A stretch of 64,000 nucleotides of DNA, from contig CAJSYZ010000009.1 of the NCBI GenBank assembly GCA_910574455.1, positions 3,303,040-3,367,039 of the forward strand, in the 5' to 3' direction. The notes under the pieces were generated by a model. It made no database searches and was not told the DNA's origin. It saw only the letters and a program-made list of their open reading frames with translations. Origin of the DNA: Trichaptum fuscoviolaceum. Taxonomy: Eukaryota; Basidiomycota; Agaricomycetes; Hymenochaetales; Trichaptaceae. Made by a program: the position numbers and the translations under genes. Shown here piece by piece: positions 1 through 10,328 of the stretch. Position 1 is the first letter of the stretch; each line of letters opens with the position of its first letter.

Positions 1-70
1 GAGCGAAGCGAAGATCTAGAAGGATGTGGGTTTTCAGTGTGTCTCTGGCGAGCAAGTAGGGCTTCAAGAC

Positions 71-775
71 TTACAAGGCATATCGCAGGAGCTGTCTACA
101 CTCCGGAAACAAGAGCCGATCATGATCAGACAGATTCTTCGCTTTCCAACTATCCCGAATTTTGACTTGTATCTTCATCAGATCCTCTTCTAAGTAGGGT
201 TCGCCAATGACGGCTTTTCTTATTCGTTCAGCGCATGCATCTGGACCTCGTCCAGATTTAATGGCTATTTTGTTCATTCGTGATTCCAGTAGCCGGCCAC
301 CAACTGTATACAAGTTGCCAAGAAGGCGGCCTGCGCCAGGCAGATTTGTGGCGGTTTCGTCTGATGAGAGAGTGCGAAACGTGAACGTGTGCCACATGCT
401 AGAACCTGTCTCTGAAGTGCCCGCCGCCGATGTACCCTGTCGCCTTCGATTCCGACCGCCTCGGTTGTCCTCCTGAAATTGAACAAGAGCCCCATGCGCT
501 TGTTCTGCCCCTTGCCCAACATCTTGTCTCCTCGTAGGTCGTGCCTTCTTTGCAATCTTTAAGAGCCCGTCCTCCAGAGCCCGTCCTGCTCTTCTATAAG
601 CCCTTCCAACTATGCGACCTGGACCAGCTAAGTCTGCTTGTGTCGCGTTTGTAGAAAAATCCGAAGTGTGTCCACTAACGCATTCGATATCCTCTTCGCA
701 ACCTTCATCGACCCAGAGTTGATCAGTGCCATAACCAGCGTGTGTACGAGGTGTGCTCCAATGGACTCTCCCAGA
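71..775 (-). CDS. Hypothetical protein with an internal repeat (likely 3' exon)
   Basis: I do not recognise this protein. The frame is open from 841 to a stop at 71. The first ATG is at 775 (about 234 aa), and no ATG lies further upstream in the frame, so an upstream exon is also possible. It contains two related segments of about 30 residues that share the pattern LxGxGRxxGxxYxxxGRxLE....KIAxK, near residues 50-80 and 140-170 from the ATG, which suggests an internal duplication. The stretch between them is rich in Gln, Arg and Gly. I see no signal peptide or membrane segment. The C-terminal 60 residues are charged and probably helical. Confidence is moderate that it is coding and low on the exact start. 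Confidence 0.45.
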   Translation of the reverse strand, partial: SGRVHWSTPRTHAGYGTDQLWVDEGCEEDIECVSGHTSDFSTNATQADLAGPGRIVGRAYRRAGRALEDGLLKIAKKARPTRRQDVGQGAEQAHGALVQFQEDNRGGRNRRRQGTSAAGTSETGSSMWHTFTFRTLSSDETATNLPGAGRLLGNLYTVGGRLLESRMNKIAIKSGRGPDACAERIRKAVIGEPYLEEDLMKIQVKIRDSWKAKNLSDHDRLLFPECRQLLRYAL

Positions 776-1162
776 CATTTCGAGCTGCTCTATCTCAAGA
801 AGTGAGGAGTTAAATATGGTAGGATAGAATCGCTTGGACAAACAGTATTGTAACTTCTACGAGTTATCCGGTGATCTCATCAAAACCATATTGCACAGCA
901 ACCGTTAGTTCTATGGGCACTGCCGCCGTAATGCAGCATAAAGCGCAAACTCAGATATCAGCAGAGTAGAGAAGGTGTAGATTGTCGGACTGTCCACAGT
1001 CCAAGGTGCTGACTCGGAGCTCAATAGGATCGAAAACGACCCTGAACGTAACTGAAGTTCAAAATTGTGAACTTGAATGTATAGCAAAATCTGATTAGTA
1101 TACTATATGATATATACTATTATACTAAATAATATATACTATTGTTTATTTGTCTAAACATA
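776..1162. other. Intergenic, upstream of the hypothetical gene and tRNA
   Basis: No gene is seen. It holds an AACTTGAA/TTCAA motif pair at 1051-1079, and an AT-rich stretch with repeated TATACTAT-like words just before the tRNA (about 1095-1145). Confidence 0.5.
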
Positions 1163-1236
1163 GGCCGGTTAGCTCAGTTGGTTAGAGCGTGGTGCTAATA
1201 ACGCCAAGGTCGCGGGTTCGACCCCCGTACGGGCCA
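1163..1236 (+). tRNA. tRNA-Ile (anticodon AAU)
   Basis: A 74-nt cloverleaf. The acceptor arm pairs GGCCGGT with ACGGGCC and has the single G-G mismatch I recall from eukaryotic tRNA-Ile(AAU). The D arm contains AGCTCAGTTGG. The anticodon stem TGGTG/CGCCA carries the loop CTAATAA, with anticodon AAT at 1197-1199. The T arm contains GGGTTCGACCC, and the discriminator base is A1236. There is no intron and no encoded CCA, as expected in a eukaryote. The A and B boxes of the pol III promoter are the conserved D- and T-arm segments. Confidence 0.97.
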
Positions 1237-1653
1237 TAGTCTTTTTCTTTCTTTCTCAAAGAAAGTCTTTTAATTCTTATCTGAAGCTTCTGCCAGTACA
1301 CGTTTGCAAATGAAGAAGAAAGTTGCATGTCCTTCCTTGAATTAGCGGTTATTGACTTTGAGCCTAGTTTCATATTTTGCACACCTCATCTTGGAAACTG
1401 GCACAAAGAGTTCGACCGCTAACATCCGAATGATTCCAGTACAATAGAAATCTAAAGAAAGCTACAGAACGGTTGCCGAAGAGCTCCGACTAACTCACGT
1501 CTATCAAAGCTGAACTGTTGCGGCCTATTAAGGATTCCGAGCTAGACAGTTCTTATGCATTCAGTACATATTTCATTTGAGCATGAATCCGATGCTAAGA
1601 TGCACTGTCTATACTGATTTTCCACCGTGAGTGGAGAGCATTATGACTTGTAA
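1237..1653. other. Intergenic after the tRNA
   Basis: Nothing recognisable apart from the T-run. A minus-strand frame here is a translation of the tRNA and its flank. Confidence 0.5.
1242..1246 (+). terminator. Pol III terminator of tRNA-Ile
   Basis: A run of five T residues starts six bases after the tRNA 3' end, the usual RNA polymerase III stop signal. Confidence 0.8.
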
Positions 1654-2019
1654 TCAACTTGAAGTATCATATCCGGGGGAGTCCTTTTGGATATAAGATC
1701 CTAGGCCCATCTCGTCCATCTCCTCTGTTTCGGTGAGCTCTTTGGTCAACATTTCTTTGTCTATGGCTCTCCATTGTTCAATATGCCCGTCCTGCTTCAA
1801 CCTTCTGACCGCATTAAGGACCCACTGTTGGTCATTGAAATTTGGATCATTGTTCCATACCGAAATTGCTTCCATTGACCTTTTGACCTCCTCGAATTTT
1901 GCCGCGGTCGTTTGGCCAATCTTCACTGCTACAGCACACTGGCGAGAGCCAGTGCCCCACATACGACAGCCCAGGTTCACCAGATCGTAGCGGCCCTTAT
2001 ATTTTCCAGCAAGATATGT
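1654..2019 (-). CDS. Hypothetical protein, last exon (DPNxNxQxWV-type)
   Basis: A minus-strand frame that begins after a good splice acceptor (TGTCTTTTAG, exon start 2019) and runs 121 codons to a stop at 1654. The stretch NNDPNFNDQQWV followed by a charged helix resembles a hypothetical-protein family I associate with agaricomycetes; this match is from memory and no function is assigned. The segment before it contains Gly/Lys/Tyr- and Cys-rich sequence. The upstream exon should lie within about 2020-2215, but I could not fix its start. The gene may be partial, because a degenerate Copia Gag lies directly upstream on the same strand. Confidence 0.4.
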   Translation of the reverse strand, partial: TYLAGKYKGRYDLVNLGCRMWGTGSRQCAVAVKIGQTTAAKFEEVKRSMEAISVWNNDPNFNDQQWVLNAVRRLKQDGHIEQWRAIDKEMLTKELTETEEMDEMGLGSYIQKDSPGYDTSS

Positions 2020-2278
2020 CTAAAAGACAGTAGGGTTCTCTTCGTGTATTATGATTGCCAAGTACTTTGCTTGGCCGGCACCAATTCCTCTTGCGCAGAA
2101 CCAGGCTTTGAATTTACCATGGAAGGCTCTTGGAAACTTCTCGTAGTGGAAACAGTTTTCTTGTTATCCGGATCGCCAGTTGCAATGGTTCCGTTCACGA
2201 GGTCCAGATGAGCTTCCGCCTGAAGCAACGCGTGTATAAGTGATTCCGGTGAGTGCTTGTCCTAAGTTCTGATTAGCG

Positions 2279-2770
2279 CTATGCGCACGATCCAGTCGTC
2301 GCGTAGAGAGTATAAGATTGTTCCTCTCCAATCTGAATCAGAGAGTTCACCTCCCAAAGTAGGAAAGCAGACCGCAGTTTCCGGAGCTCAGAAATATGCG
2401 TTGACATACGTTCGTTAATTCCAATCGTCTTGTTTCTGAGGTGATGGTGAGCGACGTTCTGTCGAATATCCTTGTCAAGGGTGAAGCGTTCATTTAAGCC
2501 GGCCAACAAAGTGGCTGACGACGTCCTATCGAATTGGCTGAGCAAGGAGAGGGGAACGTTTCGGGCGATTTGTGCCTTCGCAAGTCTGCCTTTCCTGCCC
2601 CACTTGAGGAACGGTGCCGTATCTTCACCCATTGAGCTCGGCGGGGCGAGCTCATTCCCCTTTGCTACTTGAGAAACTTCCTGATAGTCCATGTAGACCT
2701 CCATTCCGGCTAGCCAGCTAAAGTGATTATTGCCCTCTTCGTCGCCAGAAATACTGCAAGTAAGGTACAC
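2279..2770 (-). pseudogene. Copia-type Gag relic
   Basis: The 163-codon frame fits the Gag of Ty1/Copia elements: an aromatic FSWLAGMEVYM-like start, a Trp-containing linker, an ALLAGLNERF-like helix, then HHHLRNK and ISELRKLRSAF. These match the conserved Gag pattern (F.W...M...., W...R, L..L..RF). There is no zinc knuckle, protease or integrase next to it and no LTR in the flanks. The 3' end looks frameshifted. I infer an old, truncated insertion. Its sequence differs from the Copia Gag at 28142-28996, so it is probably another lineage. Confidence 0.5.
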
Positions 2771-4162
2771 CAGGAGAGTCCATCGGAAAGTGGCACAGTA
2801 TTCAATATCCGTGTAGAAAGACGTGAAGTCGAGTGCCGAAGTAAGTGGTGGAATAGGAGTAAGAGAAAGAAATTAAAGAGTGAGCCAATTCGGAACCAGC
2901 CTCAAATCTAAAATTCACACGGTCGAATGTCAAGTCTGGACGTTGAACGGATGACACTTATCTCTGTTCTTGTCTGACCTTACCCTCACTGAGTTTCTGG
3001 GATAATTTCTTCGAACCTTCATCTCCAAACAATATCGAATAGTCACAACGTTTACGCATTCCTGAAAGCTTTTCTTGAACTTTACTCTAAACTCATGGCT
3101 GAATTGCCACGGGGAGCAACTCCTCAAAATCCCGGTCTTTCTTAGGCACTTCGATGAGGGAGAGTTCATTGCATTACTAGTATGCGGATGTAAGGGCGGA
3201 GAAACTAGTGGATGGACTGCTACGTATGTATTCACATCCTTTCGATTGAAGAGCCCACAGTCTGAGACAGTGGAGTCCAGAATGAACATCGATCCCAGTC
3301 CTCAAACGTTCCATCAAGGTTTCGCCGTGGCTCAGTGTATCGAATACATGCTATCCTTGCCACAGTACTTACTGGCCGACATCAGAAAGCGGAATCAACT
3401 GAGCACGCTTACTGTGGGCGATGCGACCTTATGCGAAACGAAATTTTCTATCACTGGCAGGGGAAAGAATCAAGGAAAATTATCCACAACAAACATGTAG
3501 TGTAATACATTATACGACTCTGTCAATACGGTCGAGAGTGTAGTCTTGCTAAATGAGCTGGTACTCACGCTGCTCGACGAGGACGAATAAGCCGAGCATC
3601 AATGGTTGTGGGCGAATATACATATGTTGCTGAGGGATAGATACTGGCCATCCTGCCATGGTTTCGGACGGTTCTTCGCTCGTACCGGCACCAAAAATTG
3701 CAGATCTCAAACAGAGGCTAAATGGTATAAAGGAGAGCAATAGCGTGGTCGTGAACTAAGGTAAAAGTATATATAGGTTATTGATGCGACTACCCAGTGA
3801 GCTTAGCATTACTTGTTTGTTTCACGCGAGTGCATACTGACTTATAACAGTGACTCTTCTCCCATGGTTCAAATTTATAGTGATGGACTACGAATAATCT
3901 GCGGCTAAACGCTCATATAACATCTTTCTTAGGAGCGAATGAAGAGAAGCTATGCTTTTTTTTCTGATTTCGCTACGGGCGTTTTATGATGTATAATTTT
4001 CGGGGTGCCCGGCTTCACCATTGGTACTGTGCGCAGCAACTCTATGCGAACGGCCTCGATATCTAGGAAAGGTCGTTGACTCATTCGAACTACAGAGCTT
4101 TCACATCTTCTTTGTCGAGGTGGTTCTCCCATGCCTCTATTAAGTTGGGGATGCGGCCAGGG
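2771..4162. other. No recognised gene
   Basis: Several short frames occur on both strands, the longest being 141 codons at 3075-3500 (+). None has a recognisable domain, a signal peptide or convincing splice partners. I treat the stretch as intergenic or decayed sequence. Confidence 0.35.
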
Positions 4163-4170
4163 TATAAAAA
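4163..4170 (+). promoter_or_regulatory. TATA box of the CFEM gene
   Basis: TATAAAAA lies 120 bp upstream of the ATG at 4290, inside an otherwise GC-richer stretch, at a position typical for a fungal core promoter with a leader of about 90 nt. Confidence 0.5.
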
Positions 4171-4289
4171 GTAGAGGCAAAGGGCTTCAATATACATCGA
4201 CACTCAAGTTGTTGCGTCGGCCTATTGTTTCGCAAAACCTCTGCATCGCAGAAACATAGTCTTCAAAAACACTTCGTCTAACACTTGAC

Positions 4290-4688
4290 ATGCGCACTTC
4301 ACGCTTTACCAAGCTCGGTCTCCGCATCATGCTCGCGCAGAGCGTAATAGCTACTGCTTTTGGCCAGATATTTGGTCCGCCCCGTGACTTCCTAAGATAT
4401 AACATCTTCTCATCTTCGACTGATCAAACAACATGCTTGATGCATGCGATAGTTCCAGCGTGCGCTCTCGGATGTGTATCGGACCCACCCCTCGGTGGCT
4501 GCGCTTCTACGGACGTCGTTTGTCTGTGTGAAAGCCCCACGTTCATCGATTTTATCGAGTCATGCTTTCAGTCGAACTGTCAAGGCAGCAATTTGACTAG
4601 TAGTGCGGAACATTCTGTATCCGTCGTTTGTGACTCAGTTGGTGTATCGTCCTTGCCAGACTCGACCCCCACCCACACTCCCTATTAG
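4290..4688 (+). CDS. CFEM-domain protein, CFEM only
   Basis: A single exon of 132 codons. A hydrophobic N-terminus (residues 1-26; a second Met at 14 gives an even better signal peptide) is followed by a full CFEM domain with eight spaced cysteines: PACALGC, then C after 8 residues, STD, CLC, C after 11, C after 4 and C after 16. The Asp before CxC is the residue that binds haem iron in characterised fungal CFEM proteins. CFEM proteins are usually secreted or GPI-anchored and act in haem uptake, cell-wall structure or host interaction. The protein stops shortly after CFEM at a Thr/Pro-rich tail, so it lacks the membrane segment and coiled coil of the relative at 12940-14069. It is either a secreted form or a truncated paralogue. 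Confidence 0.85.
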   Translation: MRTSRFTKLGLRIMLAQSVIATAFGQIFGPPRDFLRYNIFSSSTDQTTCLMHAIVPACALGCVSDPPLGGCASTDVVCLCESPTFIDFIESCFQSNCQGSNLTSSAEHSVSVVCDSVGVSSLPDSTPTHTPY

Positions 4689-5159
4689 CCCTCGTTTATA
4701 AGGCAGTTTCAGTTATTTTCGAGGGACAGGAATGATCAGGTGTTATACTATGCCGGGATGATTTTCGACGCGTCAGTCTCTTTCCTACGATAGGGTTCAA
4801 ACTTTGAAAGCCAACTTGAATGGGGTTGTTCACGATCATGGGAACCTCTTTTGTTTAGTTTAGATGACATATCCATTCATTATTGCGTTAACTTGAAGCA
4901 CTGGCTACAAAGACTCCTCGCGTTGATCAATATGATATAAGAATTGATGTTTTTGGAGAGACTCCTCAACAATTCCCTTTCCAAACTTGAAGCCTTTTAA
5001 CACCGCTTGAGGAACTTTAAACGGAGTCTGAACTTGAACTTTCGGCTTCAACTTGAAGTTGAAAATGCCGAGCTGAGCCCACACCGGCTTTTTCTTCCAC
5101 CCGGATAAGTGGATAACCTGCCAGGCGTTTGCTGTTTGCTTTGTACCCTTGCATTAATC
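4689..5159. other. Intergenic with inverted AACTTGAAGTT motifs
   Basis: No gene is seen. Clustered words AACTTGAAC, CTTCAAC and TTGAAGTTGAA at 5030-5064 form overlapping inverted repeats about 100 bp before the F-box start codon. Confidence 0.4.
5030..5064. promoter_or_regulatory. Candidate promoter motif (TTCAAGTTGAA type)
   Basis: Several overlapping copies of AACTTGAA/TTCAAGTT sit 96-130 bp upstream of the F-box start. Similar words occur at a comparable distance before the other F-box gene (about 9704) and two BTB genes (about 34036 and 36455). A regulatory role is an inference from position only. Confidence 0.3.
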
Positions 5160-7019
5160 ATGTCCTGTGGATATTTTGCCCTCTTTCCTTCCGAGCTTCT
5201 CATAGGTATTCTCATTCACCTCCCTCTTCCAGATCTGCTTTCCGCGTCTTGTATCAACCGTAGCCTCTACGGGCTAGTCAAGGACTCTGTAGAGTTGCAG
5301 TACACTCTCGCGTTGCGTAGATACGGAATGGTCGATGGCGGTACATTGGAGCCCTTAAATGATAAGCTGAAAGAGCTACTGCGAATGGAAGAATCATGGA
5401 GAACTCTTCATCCGTCTAACTGTGTCGCCGTAAAGGTCCAGGACGACGCGTCCTATGTCTACGCACTTCCAAATGGTATATGTCTCCTTCCTCAACCAGA
5501 GGATTCTCGTGGAACAGGATATATCAAGTTCTGTGATCTGTCTGGTTGCAAGGCTGGCCCCGAAGCCTACGAAGACGCCTGGATTATGATATCCATTGTG
5601 GATCGTGTTTTAGACGGTATTTCCAATCAAGAACATGATTTATTAGGTCTTGTTTGTCTTCGAGAGACGTAAGTCCTTTTACTATAATTCTGATGTCCAT
5701 AAGATCCCTGAATCGAATGCTGTCATTATAACAGGGAAGACGGCGAAAACGACTTCATCCTTCACCTCAGACAACTCTCGACTGGTCATCCACACCCATT
5801 GTCAAAGCGTTCAGAGATAAAAGTTGGAAGTTCCGACCCATCACGGCTCAAGTCCTCTGTTGCGATGGGAATCGTTGGCTCGTTTCTGATGTTGCGTCTT
5901 TCCTTGTCTGATAGACGCAAAATAAGTCTTTTATTGGTTGATTGGATGACTGGTGACATTCTCTTGGTCTGTCTTTTCATGATGTCTCTATTATAGTATG
6001 CTGCTGATGTATTTATATAAGAGAGAAGAGGGTCTCGCTCGAGCATACGATGGTTTTGCCTTTATCTCGCATGACCTGGTTCTACTTCCGAATGCATTGA
6101 GGAAAACGATGGAAATCCTGCAACTGCCGGCAAAGACAGACGAATCATACGGGACCGTGTTCAGGCGTGTAGCACTTCTGCATCTGCCTGAGATGAATCA
6201 TCGCAGCAGCATTCGTAGAGCCACTTGCCAAACAGATTACATACCCTTCAGCGAGCCACGTCAAATATCTCGTAATGCAGAGGGTTCTCCGAGGAAAGGG
6301 CTCCGTAAACGTGTTTTCACCGCTGATCCTTCTCTCGTGGTCGTTCTCGTGCGGTTCGTAGTTCTCGCGGATAGGGATCTTCATCTAGCAAGTCAAATTG
6401 CCAACTTGATCATATCGCGCACCGCACTCGTCGATGCTGTACGCTCGTATTGCAGCTCAGCGAAAGAATTGGGGTTGAATGATGTTAATGAAGTATTTCC
6501 TGTGGAAATCCCCTGGTCAGACTGGAGTCCTGACATTATTAGGTGGTGCACGGATTTCGAGACCCAGTCGCGCGGGATGGGGATCTCAGGCCAGCGCTGT
6601 GCTGGAGTGCCTGCATCCGGGAAGATAGTGGTGAAGGACTTCAACCAGTATGCGGTGAACTTCGTGAGTATGACATTGAGGAAGGCTGGACACTTGAAAG
6701 GAACAGAGCTATGCCTAGGTGGCGGGACGCGCAGCTATCTTATCGATTCGCACTATCGTAAATGGGAGGATCAGAAATACCTCAGTCGAATCTTTACTGA
6801 GGATATTTGCCAAACGGAACTGCCATACGTTGAAACCACGTGGAACGTATCAAATGTTACTGGGTGCACCGATGTCTACATTAACGAGGAGCAAGTCATT
6901 GGAGTGCAAGTGAGTTCGTTTACAATATGTGTTGCTCACATTGCTCAATCACTTTGACTTTGGCATCCTTGTAGCGCGTCCCGTGGGCCCCTGTTCAAGT
7001 CATTGTTTTCTCTATGTAG
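5160..7019 (+). CDS. F-box protein (copy A)
   Basis: Four exons: 5160-5668, 5735-5966, 6022-6909 and 6975-7019 (557 aa). Borders were set by aligning to the copy at 9536-7622. The start ATG opens MSCGYFALFPSEL, the beginning of an F-box (about residues 7-50: FPSELLIGIL, LSASCINRSLYGLV). F-box proteins bind Skp1 and bring substrates to SCF ubiquitin ligases. The remaining 500 residues resemble the long C-terminal part of agaricomycete F-box proteins, where no repeat type is obvious. The second donor (GTCTGT) is weak but is supported by frame continuity (TGDILL|REEG versus TGEIVI|REEV in copy B). The last exon is only 15 codons and ends in FSM, as copy B ends in ISM. Confidence 0.8.
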
Positions 7020-7621
7020 GCTTTTTATGTAGACTGAACGACATAGGATACTACGAATATACGCTACAGAACGAAGGAAGTTCTTACTGCCACACTAGAG
7101 AGTGCATCAAGAAACAAATTTTCGACGATCATACTCTTGAAGCGCAAAAAGGGGGCATTATTGCCTCAGTGGTTAGTCTTCATCAAACTACTGTATGAAA
7201 GATGTCAATGCAATGTGAGACTATGATTTGAAGATGCCAATCAAAGACTTAGAGGATATGGCATTTTCAACTTTTCAACAGCTACGGCATACAAGTAACA
7301 TATATTTGCTCCCCACATCACTCAAAAACATTGCCTGAGTATTTACCTCTGGTTCGCCCAACCTAGTCCCGCGAGATGAGAAAATGTCGTTTCAATCCAA
7401 ACGGTCTCCGGCAACGTTCTGCTCAGAGCTGCGTTAAAGCACCAGTATATGCCATACACTCAACTTAAGATGAGAAATTGCTTTGCCGTGACTCAATGAC
7501 ATAGGTGCCGTGATGAACAGGCAAACCCAGAGTTGGGAGATCTCATCGCAACTTGAGGTCGAGGCACTAGTGGTATACCTCACATCGTTGAGTCGACCTC
7601 CCTCAAGACTCTCCTACATCG
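7020..7621. other. Shared 3' region of the two F-box genes
   Basis: The F-box copies converge here. No gene is seen, and a short plus-strand frame after 7020 has no support. Confidence 0.5.
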
Positions 7622-9536
7622 CTACATCGAGATCACATCGAATTTGACAGCTGCATCTGTTTCTGAGTCTTGCTGCAAGAATAATCGAGTGAGTTTTGGA
7701 TCTCGTGTGCTCTCGTGTAAAGCACAAATGTATGACGACATACCATCAACCCAATAATCCGCTCCTCATCCAATAGAACTCTATCATATACAAGGCCCAT
7801 GCTCGAGAGATCCGAAATAGTCTCCACGTATGGCATCTCTTCAATTGTCATGTCATCCGACGAGAAAACGGTCTCAAGGCATTCAAGATTTTCGCTGGGA
7901 CTTGTGTTCCTTTCCACGATCCTCGTGCGTGTTGAATCACTCATCTCTAGCTCCCCCAATTGCCTGCTGGGTTGTAGGGTTGCTCGTAAACGAGTCACTG
8001 CATGTAGATTGAAATCCTTCACCACCAGTCGTTTGTATGTGTCCAAACTCACAAACCGCTGACCGCTGGTCGTCTTAATCCGGAGGGATCGATCCACGCC
8101 GCCCGCACACCAGCGTACAATACCGGGGGCCCATTGCATCCATGGAACAATTTTCGCCGGCCCTTCTTGTATGTTCCCATGATTTATTGCGCTTGGTACT
8201 CTATTCTGTGGCCCAGCTTGAGATCGGATCGCCTTTAGGAGCGCATCACGATGGACTAACAGGTTTATCCGATACCAACGGTGCCAAGGAGACAGACGCC
8301 GCACGTTCTCGCGAATGAGGATGCGCATCAGTATGAGTGAGCGAGAGGGATCAGCGGAGAAGGTCCGTTCCCGGGATTTTTGCCATGCGCGAATGTCATC
8401 TTGCTTCGGGTGAGGCACACCGAGAGGGTTAGGGTCCGCCCGACAAGAGATATTAAAGACGTGACAATTCGCATTCATTCGAGGTAAGCTCAGGCGTGCG
8501 ATGCGCTTGAACATGTCAAAAGTGGTGTTTCCAATATTTGTGAGGTCTGGGAGCTGCACGACCTCAAGCGTCCCAGCACGTGAGTTTGGGAGGAGAACGA
8601 GGTTGGGCATGAGAAAGACGAATCCAGCATATGTTCGATGTAGCACTTCTTCCCTCTTTAAAAGAGTGGATCAGTGACGCATTGAATATGGATCATAATG
8701 AGAGTACCAACTATGACGATTTCTCCAGTCCACCAATTCACCAACAGAAGTACATCTTTCCTGTCTGCTACTCTCGAAAGAGGCCATGATAGAAGAAGCA
8801 TTAAAGACGGGCCAACGATCTCCATCACAATCGAAAGTTTGCTCCCTGCGTAGTCTGAGCGACCGACAGAAACCACTGGCATGTCTGCATACGGATGAGG
8901 CAGGCCAGTCGAGAACTGCCTCAGATGAAGTGTGATTGCTTCACCGTCTTCTCTATCGTGCTGCCTGCATTAGTCTCAGAGCACTCGAGTTGGAATTTAG
9001 ACCCACAGCTCTCGGACACCGACAATTCCTATCAGGTCAAGCTCTTGAACCGCAAGTCCTACGTCCACAATAGTATCTGGTATGGACATTTCTCGCCAAG
9101 TTTCCTCGCGTATGCCAGTGACAGGACCATCTCTATGTCTGGTAAGGTCGTAGAACCTGAGAGATCTGGTTTCACGTGTTCCCGTATCTTGTTCACAGTC
9201 TCCAAGTAGATAAACACCTCCAGATAGGTCGTAAATATGAGACGGGTGGTGCGGCACTTTCACAGACACACGTCGGGAAAGATCCAACGTTTTCCACGCT
9301 TCCTCCATTCGCAACAGCTCCGTCAACTTTTCCGAAGCCGACCTGGATTTGTCGCCATCAATCATTCCGTGCGCCTTCAAGTTTAAGGCATATTGAATCT
9401 CTACAGAATCCTTGATAATCTTGTAGATACTGCCATTAAGGCAAGCTGCTGAAGTAAGGTCATGAGGCTCGGAGAGGAAACTGAGTATCTTCTCAATGAG
9501 CTCGATGGGAAGGAGGTCAAATAAGCCAGAAGACAT
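7622..9536 (-). CDS. F-box protein (copy B)
   Basis: Four exons on the minus strand: 9536-9007, 8952-8712, 8655-7744 and 7672-7622 (577 aa). It is the inverted paralogue of 5160-7019, with the same exon number, phases and equivalent intron sites. The F-box is at the N-terminus (LLPIELIEKIL, LTSAACLNGSIYKII). Shared C-terminal landmarks are LLRMEE.W, LHLRQ.STG, LVLLPN, WAPGIVRWC, VVKDFN and RIIGLM. Introns are 54, 56 and 71 nt; the second uses GTTGGT as donor. The inferred role is an SCF substrate adaptor. The two copies differ clearly in sequence, so the duplication is not recent. An upstream GTG-led extension to 9575 is not needed, because the ATG at 9536 matches copy A. Confidence 0.82.
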
Positions 9537-10328
9537 TTTCACACAAGCTAGAAGATATGAGTTCAGCGTGTACACTACTACTAGTAGTAGCAGTGCGAGT
9601 CATCCAGAAAGTTTGAAGGAGGGAAAAGTTGAAAGATAGCGGTGGGTAAAAGATAAAGACCCGGCGCTGATCATGCCAGTGACTCGGAAGCTGGTCGACA
9701 GTCGATTCAAGTTGAACAGATGGCACTGGCAGGACCCCTGCCATTGCTGTCAATGATTCTAGTACATCATGATGTATACTACATAGTAGTTATGATGGCT
9801 TTTGGTAAGACGGGTTCTTATTTGACTCTTTATAGAACAAGTACATTTATACATATGTAATCATCTGCCGGGTAACTTTATTCTATTCGGCTTTCATTTT
9901 TCGCCAGCCTGAGTGGCAGGGGGCTTCAATCTGGTTCAACTACATCCCTGAGTAATCGACCGAGGCAGTTGCACCCCTCCTATTTTACTTCCCACCACCA
10001 TCATCCTCATCTGCTCAATGGACTCAATAACTTAGTACAACAAGGTTTTGTAGCCTTCCTCACATAGTATCCACTGGTCCGACGGCAATTGAAATGTAGC
10101 TGATATTGGAAAAGGAATGGTTCCAAGTTTATGATCGGATCCTAAATGATCGACGTAACTCAATATGTTGCATCATCTCATCAATCAGAACTCGAAGATC
10201 AAAACACATCGATGCATGTGCATAGTACTATATATCGAGAAAAAAAGAGTGTACACAATGATCCCTTCCTCGGGCATAAACTACGCACAGCCAGAGTCCC
10301 CTGCCTTTTCTCAAGCGATTATCCTATT
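9537..10328. other. Intergenic between F-box B and the membrane paralogue
   Basis: No gene is seen. It contains a short CTACTACTAGTAGTAG microsatellite near 9578 and a TTCAAGTTGAAC motif near 9704. Confidence 0.45.

Noticed and set aside
1182..1382. 66-aa minus-strand frame ending GPYGGRTRDLGVISTTL
   Set aside because: The C-terminal part is a translation of the antisense of tRNA-Ile(AAU), a well-known false protein in databases.
3075..3500. 141-codon plus-strand frame as a gene
   Set aside because: No domain, no promoter or splice support, overlaps an equally long antisense frame; kept only as unassigned sequence.
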